Source: Enterococcus montenegrensis
Lineage (GTDB): Bacteria; Bacillota; Bacilli; Lactobacillales; Enterococcaceae
Assembly: GCF_029983095.1 (NCBI RefSeq)
Contig: NZ_CP120467.1
Coordinates: 2,154,501 to 2,218,500, forward strand
Direction of reading: 5' to 3'
Length of the DNA: 64,000 bases
Numbering within the stretch: the stretch's first letter is position 1; every line of letters starts with the position of its first letter. Position numbers and translations under genes: made by a program. This document shows positions 46,580 to 55,271 of this stretch, one piece after another. Under the pieces are notes generated by a model. The model had not been told where the DNA came from. It saw nothing but the letters and a program-made list of their open reading frames with translations, and ran no database searches.

Positions 46580-46988
46580 AACAAATCTACTCAATCATAA
46601 AAAAAGTTTTACACTCTCTTCTCACACTTGCATGACGCCTCATTAATAAATGAAGTTTACACAATTTTATGTCTCTTAAGACTCCCCCTATAATAATTGA
46701 GAAGAGAAATATCTTGTGATAATCAAGCGAAAATTTAAGATAACGAACATGAAAATTACTACTGATAAGATAAAGGTAATTATGAATGAAAACTTATTAA
46801 ATAATTAAATGACTTCTTCTGTTAAAAAATTACTGAAAAGTTAATTTTAAATAGTAAAATAATCTAATAGTATGATATCAATCTATTGGAATTTAAGATT
46901 TCATTCATAATTACTGTGTACTTCTTTCTATTTAAATTTCAATTATTTTTTTATATCTAGTTTAACTGTGGATTAGAACAAAAATAGT
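46580..46988. other. AT-rich intergenic region
   Basis: About 400 bp between the ApeA-like remnant and the convergent HEPN gene. No gene, tRNA or clear terminator was found. Confidence 0.5.
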
Positions 46989-48407
46989 TTAAAATAATTG
47001 ATGATCTAAAACCGTTATATTTATATCTCTTTTACCAGTTTCTTGGTCAGTTAGTCTACTTTCAACGTCTAATAGACCAATTATTGAAAGAATCATATTT
47101 CTAACCAGTTGCATCAATCTTAATGTTCTTGACTCTAATAATTGAGGATCAATATAGTATAACTCAGAATCTCTAACAAAAGAATATGCTTTATGTTCTA
47201 AAAAATTACGATAATCTGATAGTTCTTGAGCATCTGGTAACAAATAATTTCTTAATTCCAAATCATTTTCATCTCTATATTCTTTTCTCATCCAGTAAAG
47301 ATTGAAAAGGAAGGTATTCTTATAATCTAGTAATTTATATCCCTCAGAATCACTGCAATTCCAAATACTGTTCATGTTCACTCTTCGCTCATTATTGCTT
47401 GGTGGGATTAGTTGAAAATGCTTATATAAGAAAAATGACACCTTATCGAAAAATGAAAATAATAAACAGAAAATATTTGCTAATTTATAATAATCTTCTT
47501 TTCCATTAGTAAAGTTTTCATATAAATCTTCCCTTAAACCAACAAAATTATTTAACATATTATTAAGCATCACTTTAGATGCGTCAGGTATCTTTCTGTC
47601 TGTACAAAATTCATTAGTTTTTATATCAAACTTTGCTTCCTCAAAACCCCAGTAGTCATTTAAAAAATTTAAATATAAGACATTTTTTACACACCAGTTC
47701 TCATAACTTTCTTCATTATAGTCAATCCATGTTAGTAAATTTGAAGGGCTGTAATGGGGGTCTTCTCCTCGAGCAAGACTAGCCAAATAAGATTTTTTTA
47801 AAGTATTGTATCGTAACATCCTTGTTAAGAAAAGCTCCTCACCATTCTCTATTTCAGTAATATCAATAGCAAAGTATTCATCATGTATATAATTAAATAT
47901 CTTATCTTGTTTATTAAAATCAATAAATGGTGAGTGCTTTTCTAAGCAAAATGCTCGATTACCTCTAGCCATTGAAAACGTAGAATCAAGTAGGAGTGCT
48001 TTATTAAAATAGTGTAGAGCATCAATCGTTCTAAAATGATTACTCAGCTCATTTCCTAAATTCACATAGCATCTTTTCATTATTTCATCAATGAATGATT
48101 CATCGTATCCCAAAATATCTAGATTATTTTCAAAAATCTTTATTCCTTGTAAATAACAGTATATTGAATAATAATAATCACTTGCGTTTCTGAATATATA
48201 TTGAATATACTCCTCTTGCTTAAAATTAATATCTTCTTCAAAATACTCTGAAAAAAATAAACCTAAATTATAGAGAAAAGAGATTTCCTCTGCCAAACTA
48301 TTAAAAGAATACATATCCTTTTTGTATTGCTCAAATAGTTTTTTCAAAAATTCAATCTTGTTTGATTTATCATACATTTCCTCATAGTCAACCTGTATTT
48401 TTTCCAT
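46989..48407 (-). CDS. TPR plus LA2681-like HEPN domain protein
   Basis: This 472-residue cytosolic protein has an N-terminal helical part with at least one TPR-like repeat (about 115-160, NLGNELSNHF, then DALHYFNKALLLDSTFSMARGN). A long alpha-helical middle is followed by a C-terminal HEPN domain. The motif RNFLEH (about residues 398-403, R-x4-H) fits the catalytic motif of HEPN RNases in the LA2681-like family. Such proteins are predicted defence or toxin effectors. It stands alone, transcribed towards the ApeA-like gene. The upstream region has only a weak ribosome-binding site. The trigger and target RNA are unknown. Confidence 0.72.
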   Translation of the reverse strand: MEKIQVDYEEMYDKSNKIEFLKKLFEQYKKDMYSFNSLAEEISFLYNLGLFFSEYFEEDINFKQEEYIQYIFRNASDYYYSIYCYLQGIKIFENNLDILGYDESFIDEIMKRCYVNLGNELSNHFRTIDALHYFNKALLLDSTFSMARGNRAFCLEKHSPFIDFNKQDKIFNYIHDEYFAIDITEIENGEELFLTRMLRYNTLKKSYLASLARGEDPHYSPSNLLTWIDYNEESYENWCVKNVLYLNFLNDYWGFEEAKFDIKTNEFCTDRKIPDASKVMLNNMLNNFVGLREDLYENFTNGKEDYYKLANIFCLLFSFFDKVSFFLYKHFQLIPPSNNERRVNMNSIWNCSDSEGYKLLDYKNTFLFNLYWMRKEYRDENDLELRNYLLPDAQELSDYRNFLEHKAYSFVRDSELYYIDPQLLESRTLRLMQLVRNMILSIIGLLDVESRLTDQETGKRDINITVLDHQLF

Positions 48408-48513
48408 CTATGCACCACCTAACAAAGTAAAATTATCACTTGCTAAACTAACTGATAATAAATTCAAAAAGCTCAAATAGTAAATCAACTTTGAACAATT
48501 ACTTTCTAACTTC

Positions 48514-48799
48514 TTAAGCTAAAAAATTTTCCAAATCTGGATCAGTTCTTCTTTCTATTAAATCGGTCCATTTAGAACTAATATTTCTTTCACAACATCT
48601 TTTATAAGCTGCTTCACCCATTAAAAGTCGTGTTTTTTCAAGATTTGGAGGTTGAGCATTACTTTTGGTAGTATGATAAATCCAACCACAGAAATATACT
48701 TTGTCTGCTTCCTCTACGTCTCGTTTATATCGAAGAATATCACTATTTTTTACTCTTTCTGTATTTCTAAACTCAGGTACATTGTTATTAACAAAATGG
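48514..48799 (-). pseudogene. 3' part of a DUF6037-like gene split by an IS3-family element
   Basis: The frame to TAA 48514 reads FVNNNVPEFRNTERVKNSDI.., then DKVYFCGWIYHTTKSNAQPP.. and ..TDPDLENFLA. It has no start and begins at the left end of the IS. Removing the IS and one 3-bp duplication joins it in frame to the segment at 50045-50343 (..NDFLSF + VNNNVPEF..). The restored protein is about 195 residues. The C-terminal half holds two vicinal Cys (KRCCER). Function is unknown. Confidence 0.75.
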
Positions 48800-48875
48800 T
48801 GTTAGTATTAAATCTTAGACAACTTTTCGTAGAGACAAAAATAAATTAAACTTAGCTACGAGAGGATGATTTTTT

Positions 48876-49130
48876 ATGACCCGATATGAAGAAAATTTTA
48901 AACAGATGATTGTTGAACTGAATCAAACTGGACGTTCCGTTCGAGGGTTGGCGAAAGAATATGGCTTATCTGAAGCGACGATTTACAAATGGAAGAATTT
49001 ATATTTGCCTAATCAGTCCACAGGACTGACTGGAAAAGAAGTGGCTGAACTAAAAAAAGAAAATGCTCGTTTGAAAGAGGAACTTGAAATCTTAAAAAAA
49101 GCCGCAGCCATATTCTCTCGGAAAACCTAA
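48876..49130 (+). CDS. IS3-family transposase OrfA, copy 1
   Basis: This 84-residue HTH_Tnp_1 protein begins TRYEENFKQMIVELNQTGRS and has the helix-turn-helix at LAKEYGLSEATIYKWKNLY (about 26-44). A leucine-zipper-like coiled coil follows (LKKENARLKEELEILKKA). Near its end a run of seven A (49094-49100) is a slippery site for -1 frameshifting into orfB. It binds the IS ends and, alone, tends to regulate transposition. Confidence 0.95.
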   Translation: MTRYEENFKQMIVELNQTGRSVRGLAKEYGLSEATIYKWKNLYLPNQSTGLTGKEVAELKKENARLKEELEILKKAAAIFSRKT

Positions 49131-50002
49131 ATTCGCTTATTCAGTTTATTGAAAAATGGTGTAAGGACTACACTGTTTCTTTGTTATGTCGGTTATTAGA
49201 AATCCCTAGAAGTGTCTACTATTTTTATAAAAACAAGCCATTGACAGCTACAGAAATCAGAAATAATACGTTGAAAGAGACTATTTCGACAGTTTTTTTT
49301 ACGAATAAACAGCGCTATGGTGCCACTAAAATTCATCAAGTTTTATTAAAAGATGGCATTTCAGTATCTCTTAAACATGTCCAAAAGCTAATGAAGCAAT
49401 TAAATTTAAGATCGATTGTAGTAAAAAAATTTAGACCTCAAAGGTTAAATAAAGCGATTATTTCAAAAGAGAACATATTAAATCAGGACTTTTCTACTAA
49501 AACTATTTGTGAGAAATGGGCGGCTGACATTACATACATTCCTACTAAGAAAAATGGCTGGTGTTACTTGTCTTCCATCATGGATCTACACACGAAAAAA
49601 ATTATTAGTTATACATTTTCAAAAAGAATGACGGTGGATTGTGTCATTCAAACGTTGAATAAAGCAAAACTAAAGTATCACATTCCGGAAGGAATGATTC
49701 TACACACTGACTTGGGCAGTCAATATACAGCAACAGAAGTAGAAAAATGGCTTGAAACCAACAAAATAAGGCATTCCTATAGTAGAAAGGGAACACCTTA
49801 TGATAACGCAGGAATCGAATCTTTCCACGCCTCATTGAAAAAGGAAGAAGTTTACACGACTAGCTACTCAAATTTTGAAGAAGCAAATCGTGCACTATTT
49901 AGCTATATTGAGGGATTTTATAACCGGAATCGACTTCATAGTTCGATTCACTATCTAACCCCTCAGGAGTTTGAAGATTTGGCAAAAGAAAAAATGACAT
50001 AA
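49094..50002 (+). CDS. IS3-family transposase OrfB (DDE catalytic domain), copy 1
   Basis: The frame is open from the A7 slippery site to 50002, so the active product is the OrfAB fusion. An internal start at TTG 49181 is possible. The N-terminal HTH_21-like part (about 70 residues) is followed by an rve integrase core with the three acidic residues: Asp in KWAADITYIPT, Asp in ILHTDLGSQY and Glu in DNAGIESFHASLK. The sequence is intact, so the element may be active. Confidence 0.93.
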   Translation, partial: KKSRSHILSENLNSLIQFIEKWCKDYTVSLLCRLLEIPRSVYYFYKNKPLTATEIRNNTLKETISTVFFTNKQRYGATKIHQVLLKDGISVSLKHVQKLMKQLNLRSIVVKKFRPQRLNKAIISKENILNQDFSTKTICEKWAADITYIPTKKNGWCYLSSIMDLHTKKIISYTFSKRMTVDCVIQTLNKAKLKYHIPEGMILHTDLGSQYTATEVEKWLETNKIRHSYSRKGTPYDNAGIESFHASLKKEEVYTTSYSNFEEANRALFSYIEGFYNRNRLHSSIHYLTPQEFEDLAKEKMT

Positions 50003-50044
50003 CCGTCTCTACTAAAATGTGTCCAAGATATTGACTCAAATCCA

Positions 50045-50343
50045 AAACTTAAGAAGTCATTGGGTGTAAATTTATGATCCGGATCATACTGAATATTGAA
50101 AATCTCTATCAATTTCCGATACAGTTCTTTAGCGAAAAAAGAATTAACTTCAAAATCCTGATTCATTTCCAACTCAAAATACTCATTAGTTCCTTGAATA
50201 CCAAAAATCAAAAGAAAGGGTTCAACATCAGCTAAAAATAAAACATGTGCTCTAACTCCATTATACTCTATTGTAAATCTCTGTTTTTTCTCACCTACTT
50301 GATTCATCGCAATAAATAATGGCTCAAAATTTTCTAGTCTCAT
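50045..50343 (-). pseudogene. 5' part of a DUF6037-like gene split by an IS3-family element
   Basis: ATG 50343 behind GGGAGG begins MRLENFEPLFIAMNQVGEKK, then LIFGIQGTNEYFELEMNQDF and IQYDPDHKFTPNDFLSF. The pattern fits DUF6037 proteins as I remember them, which are scattered in accessory and defence regions. It runs into the IS at 50044; the open frame continues a few codons inside the IS to 49963. Together with 48514-48796 it gives one continuous gene. Confidence 0.72.
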
Positions 50344-50518
50344 AAATTCCCTCCCAAAATAATCTAGTTTTTCTTAATAAGTTAATTCTATCATGTTCTA
50401 TACCATTTGAATAATGCTTTTAGCAAAAAGGAACTGAACCAAAACCCTTGTCCCCACTAATCAGAAGTCCCTCTCTTAACCTAAAAAAAACAAATAAACT
50501 CAAGGAGGAAAAGAAACA

Positions 50519-52665
50519 ATGACAACTAAATATAAAAAGCACAAACTAGCCAGCTATCTCGCATTGATAGTAATCATGGCTAGTTTTTTTGTAACTCCTA
50601 TCACTGCTCTTGCTGCTACCGTCAATTACACAAGAATTGCTGATTATGTTTCTACTTGGTATTTAGCGAATCCTGCTGGTCTTCATTGGACAGATGATGG
50701 TGTTCACATGATTAAAGCAGAGGGTGAGCCTGCCTTTTGTATTGAACATGGTACCATTTTAAACGGCGGTTCTGGTTTTGATCCATCTGAACTCACTATT
50801 GCTGAAAAAGACCGCTTGTCTCTGATTGCCTATTATGGCTATAAAACGAATCCTACAAGTGAAAACTATGGAATCACTCAAAATATGATTTGGGAGTCAT
50901 TTGGCGATCAGCTACTGTCTACTACCCTTCCCAACTATCAAAATCGGAAAAATGAAATTCTAGCAAAAGTGAATGCACACAATACAAAACCTTCATTCAA
51001 TAATCAGACGATCACTTTAAATGTTGGCGATACAATCACACTTAATGATACAAACGGTGTTTTAAGTAAGTATGGCAATCTAGCTAGCAATTCTGCTAAT
51101 CTACAACTAAATAAATCCGGAAACCAATTGAAGCTAACCGCAACCAGTTCATCGAAAGAAACAGGAAAATTACAGTATAATATTGCAAATGCCAATGATG
51201 TAGGTACAAGTTTTGTTTTCAACAAACCCAATGAACAAAAAGTAGCTACTTTCAAATTATCTAATGCCGGTTCCTTTCAGCTAAATATCAAAGTCAATTT
51301 AAACGGTAATGTCAAATTGAAAAAAGTAGATGAGGATACTGGACAGCCTGTACCCAATACAAAAATGAAATTTGAGTTTAACGGACAATCCAAAGAAATT
51401 GTCACTGATCCTAATGGTTTAGCTCAAATGAATAACTTAAAAGCTGGCACAAAAATAAAAATCACCGAAGTAACTGCCAACAATGGCTTTGTAAATAAAG
51501 GCGAATCTAAAGAAATTACGATTGAACCCAATAAAACAATTGAAGTGGTATTTAGAAATAAAGCCCAACAAGGATTGCTTCACCTAAAGAAAACAGGACA
51601 AAAAGCTTCTAGTATTACAGCAAAAGATTCAGACTACGGAAAGCTACATGAAATCACTTTCGATTACGTTCCTCTGGCGGATGTCACCTTTACAATTAAA
51701 GCTCGTGAGGATATTAAAGTAGGCAATTATGTTCATGCGAAAAAAGGAAGTATAGTTGCCACTGTTCAAACGGATAAAAATGGTGAACTAATGAATATGC
51801 CAAAACTATATCTAGGAAAATATGAAGCCATTGAAACAGCTGCACCTGCTGGTTACTTGATGAATACAACGCCTCTCCCTTTTGAATTCACCTATGAAGG
51901 GCAAAACGTTGAACTTGTATCTCAATCTATTGAAGCAAAAAATGATTTCCAACAACTCAAGATTACTCTCCATAAAAACGAAGAACAAATTAAAGAATGG
52001 AAAGAAAATAAACCCGTTATCGAAGAGATCCAAGCCAATGGCAAAATATTCGGTCTGTTCACCAATCAAGAGTTTACAATGACGGATAAAACAATACTGC
52101 CCGCTGATTCTCTACTAGGATTTGGCACAGTAAAAGATGGTGGGCTTACGTTCCCTACTCAACAATTAATGGAAGGAAAATATTATGTCCAAGAATTAGA
52201 TGCTGGTGAAAATCATGATATTGATACTAGCCATCATGAATTCGAGTTTACAGCAGCAGACCACGAATCAGAAAAAGTGATCGACATTTATGCAGCTAAA
52301 GAAAACTCAGAAGATGAATCTGCACCACTTTTAAATAGGCTTCACTTCAATCAGTTTTCACTAAAAAAAGTGAATGAAGAAGCCACTTTGAAAGAGAAAA
52401 TTGGCTATGAATTTGCTTTTATAGGTAATGGAAAAGGCGCTATTTTCACTCTAGAAACTGAGGAAAAAGAAGTGATTCAAACAGTCACTGTAGATGAACA
52501 ATCTCTTGCTACCTTTACCAATATTCCAGTAGGAATGTTTTATCTGAAAGAAAAGCAACCAGCTTCTGAACAGTATGTTCTGTCTCCTGAGACCTATCAA
52601 ATCGTCTCTACCCTAAAAGGTATTCAAGCCTATGATAGTAAAGGTACATTACTTGGTGAAAACTT
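50519..52665 (+). pseudogene. ICE surface adhesin (thioester plus Cna-B domains), N-terminal part, interrupted by IS copy 2
   Basis: A signal peptide (about 1-33, ending ALAA) is followed by a thioester domain. Cys74 in AFCIEHG and Gln121 in ITQNMIWE are the expected thioester pair for covalent host or cell binding. A linker domain (about 150-265) follows, then at least four SpaA/Cna-B-like repeats (about 268-350, 352-475, 485-600, 612-716) with KLKK..E..GYxLN-type edges. AAGGAGG precedes the ATG. The reading frame enters the IS at 52666 and stops after six IS-coded residues, so the LPXTG anchor is lost and the product would be secreted. The anchor part is at 53914-54463. Confidence 0.88.
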
Positions 52666-52744
52666 TGGTGTTAGTATTAAATCTTAGACAACTTTTCGTA
52701 GAGACAAAAATAAATTAAACTTAGCTACGAGAGGATGATTTTTT

Positions 52745-52999
52745 ATGACCCGATATGAAGAAAATTTTAAACAGATGATTGTTGAACTGAATCAAACTGG
52801 ACGTTCCGTTCGAGGGTTGGCGAAAGAATATGGCTTATCTGAAGCGACGATTTACAAATGGAAGAATTTATATTTGCCTAATCAGTCCACAGGACTGACT
52901 GGAAAAGAAGTGGCTGAACTAAAAAAAGAAAATGCTCGTTTGAAAGAGGAACTTGAAATCTTAAAAAAAGCCGCAGCCATATTCTCTCGGAAAACCTAA
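52745..52999 (+). CDS. IS3-family transposase OrfA, copy 2
   Basis: An 84-residue HTH protein identical to that of copy 1, with the same A7 frameshift site at 52963-52969. Confidence 0.95.
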   Translation: MTRYEENFKQMIVELNQTGRSVRGLAKEYGLSEATIYKWKNLYLPNQSTGLTGKEVAELKKENARLKEELEILKKAAAIFSRKT

Positions 53000-53871
53000 A
53001 TTCGCTTATTCAGTTTATTGAAAAATGGTGTAAGGACTACACTGTTTCTTTGTTATGTCGGTTATTAGAAATCCCTAGAAGTGTCTACTATTTTTATAAA
53101 AACAAGCCATTGACAGCTACAGAAATCAGAAATAATACGTTGAAAGAGACTATTTCGACAGTTTTTTTTACGAATAAACAGCGCTATGGTGCCACTAAAA
53201 TTCATCAAGTTTTATTAAAAGATGGCATTTCAGTATCTCTTAAACATGTCCAAAAGCTAATGAAGCAATTAAATTTAAGATCGATTGTAGTAAAAAAATT
53301 TAGACCTCAAAGGTTAAATAAAGCGATTATTTCAAAAGAGAACATATTAAATCAGGACTTTTCTACTAAAACTATTTGTGAGAAATGGGCGGCTGACATT
53401 ACATACATTCCTACTAAGAAAAATGGCTGGTGTTACTTGTCTTCCATCATGGATCTACACACGAAAAAAATTATTAGTTATACATTTTCAAAAAGAATGA
53501 CGGTGGATTGTGTCATTCAAACGTTGAATAAAGCAAAACTAAAGTATCACATTCCGGAAGGAATGATTCTACACACTGACTTGGGCAGTCAATATACAGC
53601 AACAGAAGTAGAAAAATGGCTTGAAACCAACAAAATAAGGCATTCCTATAGTAGAAAGGGAACACCTTATGATAACGCAGGAATCGAATCTTTCCACGCC
53701 TCATTGAAAAAGGAAGAAGTTTACACGACTAGCTACTCAAATTTTGAAGAAGCAAATCGTGCACTATTTAGCTATATTGAGGGATTTTATAACCGGAATC
53801 GACTTCATAGTTCGATTCACTATCTAACCCCTCAGGAGTTTGAAGATTTGGCAAAAGAAAAAATGACATAA
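52963..53871 (+). CDS. IS3-family transposase OrfB (DDE catalytic domain), copy 2
   Basis: Identical to copy 1, with an intact DDE triad. It is expressed as an OrfAB fusion by -1 frameshifting. Confidence 0.93.
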   Translation, partial: KKSRSHILSENLNSLIQFIEKWCKDYTVSLLCRLLEIPRSVYYFYKNKPLTATEIRNNTLKETISTVFFTNKQRYGATKIHQVLLKDGISVSLKHVQKLMKQLNLRSIVVKKFRPQRLNKAIISKENILNQDFSTKTICEKWAADITYIPTKKNGWCYLSSIMDLHTKKIISYTFSKRMTVDCVIQTLNKAKLKYHIPEGMILHTDLGSQYTATEVEKWLETNKIRHSYSRKGTPYDNAGIESFHASLKKEEVYTTSYSNFEEANRALFSYIEGFYNRNRLHSSIHYLTPQEFEDLAKEKMT

Positions 53872-53913
53872 CCGTCTCTACTAAAATGTGTCCAAGATAT
53901 TGACTCAAATCCA

Positions 53914-54463
53914 CTTTAATGAAGAGAAGCTAGAAGAAAATACAAATAAGCAATTAGCTAATGAAACTACCCCAGCTGAGGAACCACAAACCGATCAAGA
54001 ATCGCCTCTACTGCTGGAGATTAAAAATCATTTAGTCAAAGGTATTGCTGAACTAACAAAAACGGACGTGTCAAATGGAAAAGAGCTGCCAGATACAGGC
54101 GTTCGTATTCTTGATAAGGATAAAAAAATCATCATTGAAGGAAAAACAGATAGTCAAGGTCATTTTAGTTTTGAAAACTTACCACGAGGAGTCTATTATT
54201 TCCAAGAATTTGAAGCCCCTACTGGCTATCAAATAGACGAAACACCGATTAAGTTTGAAATCCTAGAAGATGGTGAGTTTGTCAAATGTACCATGACGAA
54301 CGAGATGATTCCAAGTAAAAAAGAAACCTCTGTAACAAGAAGCTTGCCACAAACTGGCGAAGTCATTTCTATCGCTGGGGTCATTTTAGGTAGTGCACTA
54401 TTAGTCAGTATTGCTGGTTATTACTTCTACAACAAGAAGAAACAGCATAACAAAAATAACTAG
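53914..54463 (+). pseudogene. C-terminal, LPXTG-anchored part of the ICE adhesin
   Basis: Beginning directly at the IS end, the frame reads FNEEKLEENTNKQLANETTP, then a last Cna-B domain (GIAELTKTDVSNGKELPDTG..). It ends with the sortase signal SLPQTGE, a hydrophobic segment and the tail NKKKQHNKNN. Deleting the IS and one CTT joins ..LLGENF to NEEKL in frame, giving an intact adhesin of about 900 residues. No start or ribosome-binding site of its own is seen. Confidence 0.88.
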
Positions 54464-54520
54464 AAAACTGGAGGCATTTCTATGTCTCCTTTTTTAATAA
54501 AAAAGAAAGAAGGAATAAAG

Positions 54521-54841
54521 ATGTCCAATCGTGTCACAAGCATTGTCTTAAAGGACAATCAATTAGGAAATAAAATCAAAGCAACCGTTAAAGAAGAACG
54601 AGAAATTTATGTAGAGGGAAAAAGAGTCCCTTGTCGTATTTTTACAGCCTCCACTGCTCTTCATCCTGACTTTGAAATCATCGTTCCAAATTTACGAAAC
54701 TCCCTACGTTTTGAAGGTCGTAAAGAAGTTGAGCTGCGTGAAGTTACACTTGTTCCTAGTGCCAAACGAAATAATATTGGGACAGCAAGCCGCTCACTTG
54801 AATTACAAATTTTTGCTAAACAACTGCTGACACTGAACTAG
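54521..54841 (+). CDS. ICE protein, DUF961/YdcP family (Tn916 Orf23-like)
   Basis: This 106-residue protein starts at ATG 54521 with AGAAGGA upstream; an ATG at 54482 in frame is less likely. It begins MSNRVTSIVLKDNQLGNKIK and is rich in beta-strand pattern. DUF961 genes occur as a pair at the head of the transfer module in Tn916/ICESt-type elements, with no assigned role. It lies immediately upstream of the second DUF961 gene (12 bp gap). Confidence 0.85.
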   Translation: MSNRVTSIVLKDNQLGNKIKATVKEEREIYVEGKRVPCRIFTASTALHPDFEIIVPNLRNSLRFEGRKEVELREVTLVPSAKRNNIGTASRSLELQIFAKQLLTLN

Positions 54842-54853
54842 AAAAGGAGAAAA

Positions 54854-55255
54854 ATGATGAGTTTAAAATTTGAAGACAATATTGTTAAAGATTTTGATAC
54901 ACGAAGAACGTTTGGAAAATTATTTTATTTGAATAGCAAAAAAATTTATGAAACAGATACAGAGGGCAACCGAACAGATTTTGTTCGAGAACAACGGATC
55001 ACTGTCTATTCCGAAGCTAAAAATGACCAAATTGATATCACTGTCCCTGAAACTGTTGATACCACACCTTTCTCTTATGATGATGAAGTAGAACTCACTG
55101 GAGAAGTAACTGCACTTGCTTGGCTTTCTTCTTATACTGGCTATAATGATTCAATTCAGTCTGAACAAGCCTTCAAAATCAGAGCAGAATCACTAAAAAA
55201 AGTAGAACCAGTTATTGTAAAGCAGGCTAAAGGAGATCAAAACGCTAAAAATTAA
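54854..55255 (+). CDS. ICE protein, DUF961/YdcP family (Tn916 Orf22-like)
   Basis: This 133-residue protein (LKFEDNIVKDFDTRRTFGKL.. and ..VELTGEVTALAWLSSYTGYN) matches the second DUF961 gene of Tn916-type elements. AAAGGAG precedes the tandem ATGATG. The C-terminal tail is charged. It lies just before tcpA. Function is unknown, but its conserved place suggests a part in transfer or its control. Confidence 0.85.
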   Translation: MMSLKFEDNIVKDFDTRRTFGKLFYLNSKKIYETDTEGNRTDFVREQRITVYSEAKNDQIDITVPETVDTTPFSYDDEVELTGEVTALAWLSSYTGYNDSIQSEQAFKIRAESLKKVEPVIVKQAKGDQNAKN

Positions 55256-55271
55256 TTGAATGGAGGCAACT

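Larger units (their letters stand above)
48797..50044 (+). mobile_element. IS3-family insertion sequence, copy 1 (1,248 bp)
   Basis: The element has orfA and orfB linked by a -1 frameshift site. Imperfect terminal inverted repeats begin TGG at the left and end CCA at the right (ATCTTaGACA..GTAGAGAC against ATCTTgGACA..GTAGAGAC). It is flanked by AAA on both sides, a 3-bp target duplication. It appears identical along its whole length to the copy at 52666-53913. It interrupts a DUF6037-like gene. Confidence 0.95.
52666..53913 (+). mobile_element. IS3-family insertion sequence, copy 2 (1,248 bp)
   Basis: Same element and orientation as copy 1, with identical ends and predicted proteins. It is flanked by CTT on both sides (3-bp target duplication). 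It splits the LPXTG adhesin gene. The two copies are direct repeats 2.6 kb apart, so homologous recombination between them could delete the intervening DNA. Confidence 0.95.
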
